A stretch of DNA of 46,243 nucleotides from Alphaproteobacteria bacterium (GCA_009908505.1 JAAAPD010000032.1:1-46243), one strand, 5' to 3'. Shown: positions 1 through 7,898, numbered from the stretch's first letter. The notes: generated from the sequence alone by a model not told the origin. Program-made: numbers and translations.

Positions 1-7
1 CGGCCAT
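1..7 (-). CDS. 5' end of a gene cut by the left window edge
   Basis: On the minus strand an ATG at 7-5 follows a GGAGG at 16-12, so a coding region may start here and run off the left edge. Only two codons are visible, so no product can be named. It lies downstream of the tandem glycine riboswitch at 81-231, so glycine use or export is the likely theme. The spacing of 4 bases between GGAGG and ATG is a little short, so the true start could be outside the window. Confidence 0.3.
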
Positions 8-27
8 GCCGCCTCCGGTCCTGTTGG

Positions 28-80
28 CCGGGGCACGGCCCCGGGCATTGGGTACGGGCCGCGGCCCGCCTTCAATGCCC
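28..80 (-). promoter_or_regulatory. Overlapping hairpins, probable riboswitch expression platform
   Basis: Two stems share bases. One pairs GGGCATTG (43-50) with CAATGCCC (73-80) around the palindrome GGGCCGCGGCCC (56-67). The other pairs CCGGGGC (28-34) with GCCCCGG (38-44). They cannot both form completely because 43-44 is used twice. They lie between the riboswitch and the putative start codon at 7. No T-run follows, so control of translation is more likely than intrinsic termination. This is inferred from base pairing only. Confidence 0.4.
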
Positions 81-231
81 CCTCTGTCCGTTTGCCTGAG
101 ATCGCTATCCCTTCGGCGGGTGCATGCGGCACCACTCTCCAGAGTCCTATTGCGCGGCGGTCCTGAAGCCTGAGAGTTTACCGGGGCGGTTGCTCCTTCG
201 GCACTGGCGCTGCCAGTTCTCCCGTCACGCG
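81..231 (-). promoter_or_regulatory. Tandem glycine riboswitch
   Basis: Read on the minus strand, two glycine-aptamer cores follow one another. The first has GCCGAAGGAG (202-193) and ACTCTCAGGC (177-168). The second has GCCGAAGG (117-110), CTCAGGC (100-94) and then AAACGGACAGAG. These paired GCCGAAGG / CTCAGGC blocks and the trailing GGACAGAG are hallmarks of the glycine (gcvT) riboswitch family. Two aptamers joined by a short linker is the usual arrangement. It controls a minus-strand gene off the left edge and is divergent from the SoxH-like gene at 365. Confidence 0.9.
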
Positions 232-328
232 CCCCGAACCTATCCACACACGGCATGAGTCGGCAAGACCTTTGCATACCCGCGCATACGGGCCGAAATC
301 CCTTTTCGGAGAGGCCCGTTTCGATTAA

Positions 329-348
329 CATATAGAAAATTGAATATG
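329..348. promoter_or_regulatory. Candidate SoxR-type operator before the SoxH-like gene
   Basis: An AT-rich 20-mer with arms CATAT and ATATG lies 16 bp before the start codon at 365. Its minus strand contains CATATTCAA, the same nine bases found in the soxV/soxS gap at 13366-13374. It has the ATTC half-site of the ATTC-N8-GAAT pattern but not a good second half. Shared control with the sox operons is an inference. Confidence 0.35.
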
Positions 349-364
349 ATAACGGGAGGAAATC

Positions 365-1273
365 ATGCAAGTCAATCGCCGCACCCTGCTCCAGTCCGGC
401 GCCGCCGCTCTGGGCACCACCGCCCTGCCCGGCTGGGCGCATGCGCAGATGATGCTGGGCGATGTACAGATCGACACGCTCAGCGATGGCAATCTGGTGC
501 TGCCGCGCGATTTCCAATTCGGCGATCTGCCGCAGGACGAGGTCACCGAGATCCTGGCCCGTTATGGTATCACCGGCGACGAAATGACCCCCGATTGCAA
601 CGTGACCCTGATGCGCGACGGGACCAAAACGGTGCTGTTTGACGTGGGCGCGGGCCCCAATTTCATGCCCTCGGCGGGCACCTTGTGGGAGGCGCTGGAT
701 ACTTTGGGCGTCTATCCCGAGGATGTCACCCACGTGGTTTTCACCCATGCCCATCCCGACCACCTGTGGGGGCTGCTGGACGATTTCGACGACCTGGTCT
801 TCCCCGAGGCGCAATACATGATCGGCCGCGCGGAACGCGATTACTGGCTGGACCCCGCCACGCCGGACACGATCGGCGAGGCCCGCCTGGCCTTTGCCGC
901 CGGCGCGATCCGCTACCTTGGGGCGATCGAGGACAGGCTGTCGGTCTTCGATGACGGCGAAGAGATCCTGCCCGGCATCGCGGCGCGGGCCACGTTCGGC
1001 CACACACCCGGCCACATGTCCTTCGAGCTGCGCAGCGGCAGCGAAAGCGTGATGGTGCTGGGTGATTGCATCGGCAATGCCCATGTTGCCTTCGAGCGTC
1101 CCGGCTGGGTGTCCGGATCCGATCAGGACCAGGACATGGGCGCGGCCACCCGCGTGGCGCTGTTGGATCAGCTGGCCAGTTACCAGATGCCCTTTATCGG
1201 CTTCCACATGCCCTATCCGGGAATCGGCCGGGCCGAGAAATCGGGCGACAGCTACCGGTTCGTCGCCGCCTGA
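365..1273 (+). CDS. soxH: SoxH-like exported metallo-beta-lactamase-fold hydrolase
   Basis: A 302-residue metallo-beta-lactamase-fold protein. The N-terminus has a twin-arginine-like export signal (NRRTLLQSG followed by a hydrophobic stretch and AHA at about residue 27), so it acts in the periplasm. The metal ligands are all visible: THAHPDHLWG (HxHxDH) near residue 130, GHTPGHMSF near 217, LGDCIGN near 235 and GFHMPYPG near 280. RBS GGGAGG lies 5 bases before the ATG. In Paracoccus sox clusters soxG and soxH encode exported proteins of this fold, and SoxH is described as a thiol hydrolase. Here the gene is convergent with hemA and separated from soxF by hemA and the DUF302 gene, so the soxH assignment rests on fold, signal and neighbourhood. 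A general quinoprotein-relay or thiol-ester hydrolase role remains possible. Confidence 0.7.
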   Translation: MQVNRRTLLQSGAAALGTTALPGWAHAQMMLGDVQIDTLSDGNLVLPRDFQFGDLPQDEVTEILARYGITGDEMTPDCNVTLMRDGTKTVLFDVGAGPNFMPSAGTLWEALDTLGVYPEDVTHVVFTHAHPDHLWGLLDDFDDLVFPEAQYMIGRAERDYWLDPATPDTIGEARLAFAAGAIRYLGAIEDRLSVFDDGEEILPGIAARATFGHTPGHMSFELRSGSESVMVLGDCIGNAHVAFERPGWVSGSDQDQDMGAATRVALLDQLASYQMPFIGFHMPYPGIGRAEKSGDSYRFVAA

Positions 1274-1290
1274 CATTTCGGGCAATGAAA

Positions 1291-1314
1291 ACGGGGCCGG
1301 ATGTCCGGCCCCGT
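1291..1314. terminator. Bidirectional terminator between the SoxH-like gene and hemA
   Basis: A perfect 11-bp stem, ACGGGGCCGGA (1291-1301) with TCCGGCCCCGT (1304-1314). On the minus strand it is followed by TTTTC, and on the plus strand more weakly by CTTTCT. It lies between two convergent genes and should serve hemA best. Confidence 0.75.
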
Positions 1315-1340
1315 CCGACTTTCTAGAAATTCGTTCTGCG

Positions 1341-2564
1341 CTACTGCGCCGCCAGCGGCTGCCGGGCCAGCTGGCACTGGGTCCACAAATCGCAGAGCGC
1401 TGCCACCAGCCGTTCGATATCCGCCTCGGAATGCACCGGGCCGGGCGTGATGCGCAGCCGTTCAGTCCCCTTGGGCACTGTCGGGTAATTGATCGGCTGG
1501 ATGTAGATCCCGAACAGGTCCATCAGCGTGTCGCTGATGAACTTGCACTTGACCGGGTCGCCCACCATCACCGGAATGATGTGGCTGGGGTTGGGGATAT
1601 GCGGAATACCGATCTCGTCCAGCTTCTCGCGCACCTCGGCGACCTTGTTCTTTTGCAGGTCGCGTTCCGCCGCCGAGGCCTTGAGATGCCGGATCGAGGC
1701 GCAGGCCCCCGCCGCCACCGCCGGCGGCAGCGCCGTGGTGAAAATGAACCCGCTGGCGAAGGACCGCACGAAATCCACCAGGTCGGCCGAAGCGGCGATA
1801 TAGCCGCCGACCACGCCGAACGCCTTGCCCAGCGTGCCTTCGATGATGGTCAGGCGATCCATCAGTCCCTCGCGTTCGGCGATGCCGCCGCCGCGCGGGC
1901 CGTACATGCCGACCGCGTGGACTTCGTCCAGATAGGTCATCGCATTGTAGCGGTCGGCCAGGTCGCAGATCTCCTTGATCGGCGCGATATCGCCATCCAT
2001 GGAATAGACGCTCTCGAAGGCGATCAGCTTGGGCGCATTGGCGGGCAGCGCCTTCAGATGCGCCTCCAGGTCGTCAAGATCGTTATGCTTCCAGATGACC
2101 TTTTGTGCCTTGGAATGGCGTATCCCCTCGATCATGCTGGCATGGTTGAGCGCGTCCGACAGGATGACCAGGCCCGGTATCTTCGCGCCCAGCGTGCCCA
2201 GCGTGGCCCAGTTCGACACGTAGCCCGAGGTGAACAGCAGCGCCGCCTCCTTGCCGTGCAGGTCGGCCAGTTCGCGTTCCAGCAGCACGTGGTGATGGGT
2301 GGTGCCGGAAATGTTGCGCGTGCCGCCGGCCCCGGCGCCCACGGTGTCGAGCGCATGGTGCATGGCGGACAGCACGTCCGGATGCTGCCCCATCCCGAGA
2401 TAGTCGTTGGAACACCAGATGGTCACGTCGCGCACAGCGTCGTCCAGATGATTGCGCGCCTTGGGAAACGCGCCGCGCTCCCGCTCCAGGTCGGCGAAGA
2501 CGCGATAGTTGCCTTCGTCCTTCAGCCGCGTCAGTTCCGAGCGGAAGTAGTCGTCGTAATTCAT
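1341..2564 (-). CDS. hemA: 5-aminolevulinate synthase
   Basis: A 407-residue pyridoxal-phosphate enzyme that condenses glycine with succinyl-CoA to 5-aminolevulinate, the first step of haem synthesis by the C4 route. It is cytoplasmic. It starts with the typical [11 protein letters not shown], has [10 protein letters not shown] near residue 50, the [12 protein letters not shown] block near 82, the [10 protein letters not shown] stretch near 215, and the PLP-binding lysine in GTLGKAFG near 247. Length and C-terminus are normal for the family. The ATG lies 6 bp after the DUF302 stop, so the two genes are one transcript. Its place directly after the sox genes makes sense, because the Sox system carries many c-type haems. 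Rhodobacter species have two such genes (hemA, hemT); which of them this matches cannot be told here. An FNR box stands before the two-gene unit. Confidence 0.95.
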   Translation of the reverse strand: MNYDDYFRSELTRLKDEGNYRVFADLERERGAFPKARNHLDDAVRDVTIWCSNDYLGMGQHPDVLSAMHHALDTVGAGAGGTRNISGTTHHHVLLERELADLHGKEAALLFTSGYVSNWATLGTLGAKIPGLVILSDALNHASMIEGIRHSKAQKVIWKHNDLDDLEAHLKALPANAPKLIAFESVYSMDGDIAPIKEICDLADRYNAMTYLDEVHAVGMYGPRGGGIAEREGLMDRLTIIEGTLGKAFGVVGGYIAASADLVDFVRSFASGFIFTTALPPAVAAGACASIRHLKASAAERDLQKNKVAEVREKLDEIGIPHIPNPSHIIPVMVGDPVKCKFISDTLMDLFGIYIQPINYPTVPKGTERLRITPGPVHSEADIERLVAALCDLWTQCQLARQPLAAQ

Positions 2565-2570
2565 GTCAGG

Positions 2571-2999
2571 TCAGTTCCCCGCAGAAGCCTGGACAATCTC
2601 GTCCAGCAAGGATTCGACGGCCTGCATGGGCCCGTCCGGATAGGTACGATGCCCGACCATGACCTCTCCGTCCTGTTCGGTGACGAAGATGCCATAGGGG
2701 CAGTGCGCGATATTCATGGGGTCCGCCTCCATCACCTCGCGCGAGACGACGGCGGAGCAGAACAGGAAAATGTCGGCCTGGTCGAAGATGGTCACGTCGG
2801 AGCCCACATCCTCGCCCGTGCGGTTGAGCATCTCGCCCACATGACTGACATAATCGATGACCAAGCCGCGCCCGACGATTTCGCTCTCGACGGCGAAGGT
2901 CGCGTCGTCGAAACTTCCGTCGAAGGGTGTCATCACAGCCTCTTGGGCCATTGCAGTCGAGGCCATCAGGCCGAGCGCAAGAGCAGCGAGTGCTTTCAT
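2571..2999 (-). CDS. Exported DUF302 protein
   Basis: A 142-residue protein with a cleavable signal peptide (MKALAALALGLMASTAMAQ) and a DUF302 domain over most of the mature part. Supporting stretches are SFDDATFAVESEIVGRGL near residue 30, VTIFDQADIFLFCSAVVSR near 70 and NIAHCPYGIFVTEQDG near 95. The biochemical role of DUF302 is not established, though members often sit by sulfur or metal genes. Two cysteines remain in the mature protein. A strong AAAAGGAGG lies 8 bases before the ATG. It heads a two-gene unit with hemA and follows soxF after an 83-bp gap that holds an FNR-type dyad. Confidence 0.85.
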   Translation of the reverse strand: MKALAALALGLMASTAMAQEAVMTPFDGSFDDATFAVESEIVGRGLVIDYVSHVGEMLNRTGEDVGSDVTIFDQADIFLFCSAVVSREVMEADPMNIAHCPYGIFVTEQDGEVMVGHRTYPDGPMQAVESLLDEIVQASAGN

Positions 3000-3041
3000 G
3001 GGATCGTCCTCCTTTTCAAGGCATTTTCCCCGAACCGTTCC

Positions 3042-3073
3042 CTGCGGGCCTTGACCTGAATCAAGGCCCGCAG
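3042..3073. promoter_or_regulatory. FNR/FnrL-type box inside a 13-bp perfect dyad
   Basis: TTGACCTGAATCAA at 3051-3064 fits the TTGAY-N4-RTCAA pattern of alphaproteobacterial FNR-family sites and differs from TTGAT-N4-ATCAA at one base. It sits at the centre of a longer dyad, CTGCGGGCCTTGA (3042-3054) and TCAAGGCCCGCAG (3061-3073). The centre is about 58 bp before the DUF302 start, which allows a start site near 3016. hemA of Rhodobacter sphaeroides is known to respond to FnrL, so oxygen control of DUF302-hemA is plausible. No T-run follows the stem, but it could also protect the soxF mRNA 3' end. Confidence 0.6.
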
Positions 3074-3082
3074 AGGCAAGTG

Positions 3083-4351
3083 TTAGCCGAACATGTCGGT
3101 GGTGATGCCGTCATACCAACCGATCGATTCCTGGTAGGTGGCGGCCCGGACATCGGCGCTCTCGCCGGTCTCCGAGATAAAGCCATCAACCTTGGCGATC
3201 TTCTCCTCGGTCGCCTCGTAGGTGGCGCCAACCTTGACACCGTCATCGGTGTCGATCAGCGACCAGCAGGTATTGGCGAAGCGGGCCGGGAACACGGTCG
3301 TTCCGGTCAGGGCCCCGCGCACCGCGTTGGCGCAGACCTTGGCCTGGCTGTTGGCCGAGAAGCCGGATTTCGGCATGTCGCCCTGCGCACAGGCATCGCC
3401 CAGCACATGGATGTTCTCGTCCATCTTCGAACTGAGGTCGGCAGCGTTGACCGGGGCCCAGTTGCCCTCGGTTATGCCGGCGATATCGGCAATGCGGCCC
3501 GCCTTCATGGCCGGGATCACGTTGCACGCATCGACATTTTCGACCGCACCGTCGATGGACAGGGTCATCGCCTCGGGATCGACCTCGACATTGCCGCCGC
3601 CGAAATCGGGACCGATGCGTTCGATCATGCCGGCATAGTGCCGGTTCCAGCCTTCTTCGAACAATGCCTGCTTCGAGAAGTTCTGCTTGGGATCGGCAAT
3701 CAGGATCTTGGCGGTCGGATTGATCTGCTTGAGCAGGTGCGCGACCATGCTGACCCGTTCATAGGGCCCGGGCGGGCAGCGAAACGGGTTTGGCGGGGCC
3801 ACCATGGCATAGGTGCCGCCTTCGGGCATGGCCTCGATCTGCGCCTTGAGAAGTTCGGTCTGGCTGCCGGCCTTGTAAGCATGGGGCATCCTGTCCTGGA
3901 CGCTGATGTCCCAGCCGGGCACGGCGCCATCCACGAAGTCGATGCCTGGCGACAGGATCAGCCGGTCATAAGGCAGCGTGTAGCCGCCGGCGGTGCTGAC
4001 CGTCTTGGCATCACGGTCCACGCCGGTGGCCCAGTCATGCAGCACGTTGATGCCGTAATCGCCGGCAAGCCCGCCATAGCTGTGGCCAAGACTGTCCATC
4101 TCGCGGAAGCCGCCCAGATAGAGGTTCGAAAAGAAGCAGGTGTAGTAGTGGCGCGTCGGTTCGATCAGCGTCACGTCGATCTCGCCGTTGGAATCCTTGG
4201 CGATGTAGCGGGCCGCCGTGGCCCCACCGGCCCCGCCGCCCACGACGACCACGCGCGGTCTGCCATTGCCCTGGCCCATGACCGTGGGTGCCGAAAGCGT
4301 GGCCGCGCCGGCGGCCGCCGTGCCGATGAAGGCTCTGCGATTGAGTTTCAT
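3083..4351 (-). CDS. soxF: SoxF, flavoprotein subunit of flavocytochrome c sulfide dehydrogenase
   Basis: A 422-residue FAD protein of the FccB/SoxF family that oxidises sulfide in the periplasm together with a cytochrome c subunit (SoxE). It has a twin-arginine signal (NRRAFIGTAAAG), the dinucleotide-binding motif VVVVGGGAGGATAARYI near residue 35, and the YYTCFFSN stretch near 70 whose Cys matches the residue that links FAD covalently in FccB. Cysteines in RCPPGPYE and NTCWSL may form the redox disulfide. Family length is normal. The gene follows soxE after a 114-bp gap, larger than other gaps in the operon, and is the last clear sox gene before the FNR box. Confidence 0.93.
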   Translation of the reverse strand: MKLNRRAFIGTAAAGAATLSAPTVMGQGNGRPRVVVVGGGAGGATAARYIAKDSNGEIDVTLIEPTRHYYTCFFSNLYLGGFREMDSLGHSYGGLAGDYGINVLHDWATGVDRDAKTVSTAGGYTLPYDRLILSPGIDFVDGAVPGWDISVQDRMPHAYKAGSQTELLKAQIEAMPEGGTYAMVAPPNPFRCPPGPYERVSMVAHLLKQINPTAKILIADPKQNFSKQALFEEGWNRHYAGMIERIGPDFGGGNVEVDPEAMTLSIDGAVENVDACNVIPAMKAGRIADIAGITEGNWAPVNAADLSSKMDENIHVLGDACAQGDMPKSGFSANSQAKVCANAVRGALTGTTVFPARFANTCWSLIDTDDGVKVGATYEATEEKIAKVDGFISETGESADVRAATYQESIGWYDGITTDMFG

Positions 4352-4465
4352 GTTGGGTCTCCTCCCTTGTTGACGGATGTGCCGGTTGGCCCCGGCATCG
4401 CTTCCGCTCGGTTCGCCCGGGTCTGCCGGACCGGGGCCACGACGGACCCCACCTCAGTCTAGAGC

Positions 4466-5170
4466 CTATTCGATGTTTTCGAAATAGGCAGCCAGCGCCG
4501 CGATCTCCTCGTTCGACAGGCGGCTGGCCATCATTTCCATGACGTTGTGCTCGCGCACCCCGTCCTTGTAAGCATGCATCGCGGTGACAAAGACATCCGC
4601 CGGCCAATTGGTGATCGAGGGGATGCCGTTGGCCGCCCCGCTTTCCTGGTGGCAGGACGTGCATTCAGTCGACAGGTATTCGCCATAGGCCGGGTCCCCG
4701 ACGATGGCCAGGATTTCTGGCGCAACGTCGTGATCCACGGCCGCCGCAGTCGGCGCCGCCTCGGGAATGTCGGCCGGATCGGCCGAGAACTGCCGCAGAT
4801 AGGCCAGAAGGTCCGACCGGTCCTCGGCGCTTTCCATGCCGGCATAGTTCATCCGGGTGCGGCTGACGAAAACGCGGGGATTCTCGATATATTTGTCGAG
4901 GGTCTCAAAGGTCCATTTCAGCCCGGCACTGGCCCGCAGCATCATGTCCTCGGAATAGCGGAACCCCTCGACCTGTCCCGCCTGGCGGTCGAAGATACCG
5001 TTCAGATGCGGGCCGACGCGGTTGCGCGCGCCCTGCCCGACCTGATGGCACGAGGCACAATCCGAGCGGAACAGCTCTTCGCCTCGCTCGGGGTCGCCCC
5101 CGACCTGGGCGGCGGCGCTTCCGCCCAGGCCGGCGATCAATAGCACCGGGAAGACGACCCGTCGCATCAT
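4466..5170 (-). CDS. soxE: SoxE, dihaem c-type cytochrome
   Basis: A 234-residue exported cytochrome, the probable partner of SoxF, passing electrons on towards the respiratory chain. A signal peptide (MMRRVVFPVLLIAGLGGSAAAQ) precedes two haem-binding motifs, CASCHQ near residue 40 and CTSCHQ near 170. MNYAG near 107 offers a Met ligand for the first haem. The start used is ATG 5170-5168, whose A is shared with the soxD stop TGA; a GTG one codon earlier also overlaps it, so the two genes are translationally coupled. The first haem domain closely resembles the last domain of SoxD (CHQVG-GA-NR-GPHLNG in both), which points to an old duplication. Confidence 0.9.
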   Translation of the reverse strand: MMRRVVFPVLLIAGLGGSAAAQVGGDPERGEELFRSDCASCHQVGQGARNRVGPHLNGIFDRQAGQVEGFRYSEDMMLRASAGLKWTFETLDKYIENPRVFVSRTRMNYAGMESAEDRSDLLAYLRQFSADPADIPEAAPTAAAVDHDVAPEILAIVGDPAYGEYLSTECTSCHQESGAANGIPSITNWPADVFVTAMHAYKDGVREHNVMEMMASRLSNEEIAALAAYFENIE

Positions 5171-6612
5171 CACTGGGCCTCGAAGGTCGACAGATAGGCG
5201 ATCATCGCTGCAATCTCGTCTTCGCTACGCAGCCCTGCGAAGGACATCTTGGTGCCGGGCATGGCACCGCGCGGATCGGCCAGGTAGGCGCCCAGGTTCT
5301 CGGGGCCCCAGACCTGGCCTGCCGCATTGGCCTCCTCGAAAACCGAGGAATAGCGGAAATCATCAATTCCGCCGATCGTGCGGCCCAAAACGCCATTCAG
5401 GTGCGGCCCGGTCCGGTTCACCGCCCCTTCGCCCACCTGGTGACAGGCGCGGCACTTGCGGAACACGCCTTCGCCTTCTTCGACCAGCGCCGGATCGACG
5501 GCGGCCATTTCGGTCGCCTCTTCCTCCGCCGGGGCCTCTTCGGTGGCGGCGTCCTCGGTCGCCGCTTCTTCGGTTGCGGCGTCCTCGGTGGTTTCGGCGG
5601 CGGCCTCGGTCACCTCTGCCTCTTCCTCCTCGGGCGTCACGTCCAGCACGCTGGCGCGCATGGTGATCTCGACGTTGTCCTTGCAGTTCTCCATACAGGG
5701 TTCTTCGCTGAAGGCGGGGATTTCGCCCTCATCGCGGTCATCCATGAAGAACCCGTCCTCGTTGGGCAGGCGCACCTCGGTGAAGTTGTCCTGCGACAGT
5801 TCGAAATCGTCGTCCACGAGGTTGTTTAGGTAGAGGATATAGGCGGTGATCGCGTAGACCTCGTCATCGGTCAGGGTCTGGGCCTGGCCATAGGGCATGG
5901 CACGATGCACGTAGTCCCATACGGTCGACAGGTAGGGCCAGTAAGAACCGGGGGTCTTGACCGGGTCCTCGCGTTCCAGTGTGTCCCAGCCGCCGGCCAG
6001 GACGGGCCAGCGCGCCCGGCCTTCGCCGAAATCGCCGTGGCACATGGCGCAATTCTCGATATAGACCTCTTCCCCGGTCCAGACGTCGCCCGACCCTTCG
6101 GGCAGACCCTGGCCATCGGGGCGAATGTCGATGTTCCAGGCGGCGACCTCTTCGGCCAAGGCCTCGCGGCCCAGGTCGAAAGTAATGCCCTCCAGTTCGC
6201 CGATCATCGGGCTTTCGTGGGTCTGGGCCCAGGCAGCGCCCACGAAAAGCGCGGGGCGCGACATGCCGCCTTCGAAGGCCATGCCGGCCTCCAGCTCCTC
6301 GGCGGGGGCCTCTTCGGTCATCGCGGCATCGGCTTCGGCCACCTCTTCGGCGGGCTCTTCGACCACCTCCTCTACGACCTCGGACTCGGCGACCACCTCT
6401 TCGGTGACCTCCTCCGTCACCACGGTTTCGGCCCCGGCCATCTCTTCGACCACCGGCGCTTCGGCAGGCTGATTTGCCTCGGCCATGGCCGAGGCCTCGG
6501 CGGCGGCCAGCTCGGCCCGGTAGACGGCGCGTTCGGACAGGCCGACGCTCAGGGCGACGACAGACGTCGTGGCGACGGCGACCAGAGCGAGTTGATTAGG
6601 AAATTTCGACAT
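5170..6612 (-). CDS. soxD: SoxD, dihaem cytochrome subunit of sulfane dehydrogenase Sox(CD)2
   Basis: A 480-residue exported dihaem cytochrome that takes electrons from the SoxC molybdenum site. Haem motifs are CAMCHGDFGEG near residue 187 and CRACHQVGEG near 386. An N-terminal hydrophobic segment (LALVAVATTSVVALSVGL) acts as signal or anchor. I use the ATG at 6612, which has GGCGAGG before it; an ATG at 6633 would add seven residues. Both overlap the soxC end. Two Ala/Glu/Thr-rich acidic segments are odd: about residues 45-115, and about 325-370 with TEEAA/TEDAA-type units. They make the protein roughly 100 residues longer than the Paracoccus SoxD as I recall it. The haem domains look intact. 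Confidence 0.93.
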   Translation of the reverse strand: MSKFPNQLALVAVATTSVVALSVGLSERAVYRAELAAAEASAMAEANQPAEAPVVEEMAGAETVVTEEVTEEVVAESEVVEEVVEEPAEEVAEADAAMTEEAPAEELEAGMAFEGGMSRPALFVGAAWAQTHESPMIGELEGITFDLGREALAEEVAAWNIDIRPDGQGLPEGSGDVWTGEEVYIENCAMCHGDFGEGRARWPVLAGGWDTLEREDPVKTPGSYWPYLSTVWDYVHRAMPYGQAQTLTDDEVYAITAYILYLNNLVDDDFELSQDNFTEVRLPNEDGFFMDDRDEGEIPAFSEEPCMENCKDNVEITMRASVLDVTPEEEEAEVTEAAAETTEDAATEEAATEDAATEEAPAEEEATEMAAVDPALVEEGEGVFRKCRACHQVGEGAVNRTGPHLNGVLGRTIGGIDDFRYSSVFEEANAAGQVWGPENLGAYLADPRGAMPGTKMSFAGLRSEDEIAAMIAYLSTFEAQ

Positions 6613-7870
6613 TCTCGGCCTCGCCTTTTTCATTCACGTACCAGGTCTGGATACCGTTGTTGTGATAGATGGAATTCTCGCCCCGCCAATCACGCAGCTG
6701 ATCCTTGGTGGGCTGCACGTAGCCGGTGCTGTCATGGGCACGGCTTTGCAGCAGCAGCGGCTTTCCGTCCCATTCGAACTCGAAATAGAAGCGATGCATC
6801 GACTTGCTCAGGCTGGGGCCGGACATCCGGGCCTGGTGCCAGTTCTTGCCCCCGTCGAGCGTGACATCGACCCGCGGGATCGTGCCGCGGCCGGACCAAG
6901 CCAAACCGGTCAGAACGGTATAACCCGGCCCATGAGTGATCGGTGCCTGCGGGCTTGGGTTGGTGATGACGGATTTCGCGTCCATCTCCCAGGTAAAGCG
7001 GCGCGCCTCGCCGTTTTCCAGCAGGTCGGTGTATTTCGACGTTTCCTCGCGGTGATGCCAGGCCTCGTCGCCGACCTCGATGCGGCGCAGCCACTTGACC
7101 CACATGTTGCCTTCCCAGCCGGGCACGACCAGGCGCACCGGGTAGCCCTGCTCGGTGCGCAGCGCCTCGCCGTTCATCTTGAAGGCGACAAGGCAGTCAT
7201 CCAGCGCCTTTTCCATGGGGATCGAGCGGGTCATGGCCGCGGCATCGGCCCCCTCGGGCAGGATCCACTTGGCATTGGGCTTGATCCCGGCCTCGGCCAG
7301 CAGCAACCTGAGCGGGATACCGGTATACATGACGTTATGGATCATGCCGTGGGTGAACTGGCAGCCATTGAGCTGGGCGCCCGCCCATTCCATGCCGGTA
7401 TTGGCCGCGCATTCCAGGAAATAGACGTGGTTTTCACGCGGGAACCGCATCAGATCTTCCATTGTGAAGACCAGTTCCTTGTCGACCAGCCCGTTGATCA
7501 TCAGGCGATGTTCGGCCGGGTCGATCTCGGCGGCGCCGCTGTGGTGGCGTTCGAAACAGACCCCGTTGGGGGTGATGATCCCGTCCAGCTCGTGCAGCGG
7601 GGTGAAGTTGATCGACGACACGTTGTCCGCGGTCAGCCATTCCACGGTCCGGCGCACCACGTGGCTTTCGTGCTTGGAGGGCATGCCATAGGGCGCGGCA
7701 TCGACGCCATCGCCCAGGTACACCTGCCAGTCCTGCAATTCGGTGATCGCCGGGTCGGGGGCGGTCTGCCCCTTGGCGACGGTCGCGGCGACACTTCCGA
7801 CCCCGGCGGCGGCTGCCCCCGACAGGAAGGAGCGGCGCGACGGCTTCATGCCTTTGAACTTCGTGTCCAT
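6596..7870 (-). CDS. soxC: SoxC, molybdenum-cofactor subunit of sulfane dehydrogenase
   Basis: A 424-residue sulfite-oxidase-family protein that with SoxD oxidises the outer sulfane sulfur of SoxY-bound cysteine persulfide. It carries a twin-arginine signal (PSRRSFLSGAAAAG), so it is exported folded with its cofactor. The molybdenum-ligating Cys is in FLECAANTGMEW near residue 150; the ERHHSGAAEIDPAEHRL region and the C-terminal dimerisation domain (VDVTLDGGKNWHQA) are typical. RBS AGAGGA precedes the ATG by 7 bases. The 3' end overlaps soxD, so synthesis of the two subunits is coupled. Confidence 0.95.
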   Translation of the reverse strand: MDTKFKGMKPSRRSFLSGAAAAGVGSVAATVAKGQTAPDPAITELQDWQVYLGDGVDAAPYGMPSKHESHVVRRTVEWLTADNVSSINFTPLHELDGIITPNGVCFERHHSGAAEIDPAEHRLMINGLVDKELVFTMEDLMRFPRENHVYFLECAANTGMEWAGAQLNGCQFTHGMIHNVMYTGIPLRLLLAEAGIKPNAKWILPEGADAAAMTRSIPMEKALDDCLVAFKMNGEALRTEQGYPVRLVVPGWEGNMWVKWLRRIEVGDEAWHHREETSKYTDLLENGEARRFTWEMDAKSVITNPSPQAPITHGPGYTVLTGLAWSGRGTIPRVDVTLDGGKNWHQARMSGPSLSKSMHRFYFEFEWDGKPLLLQSRAHDSTGYVQPTKDQLRDWRGENSIYHNNGIQTWYVNEKGEAENVEIS

Positions 7871-7898
7871 GTCTCGTCCTCTCGATACGTAATGCGGC

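Noticed and set aside
1062..3059. A 665-codon open frame on the plus strand opposite hemA and DUF302
   Set aside because: It is antisense to two genes with clear families, has Arg/His/Asp-rich composition typical of a reverse-complement shadow in GC-rich DNA, and matches no family I know.
3042..3073. The 13-bp perfect stem as the intrinsic terminator of soxF
   Set aside because: No T-run follows on the minus strand, and the centre is an FNR-type sequence, so an operator is the better primary call; a role at the mRNA end is not excluded.
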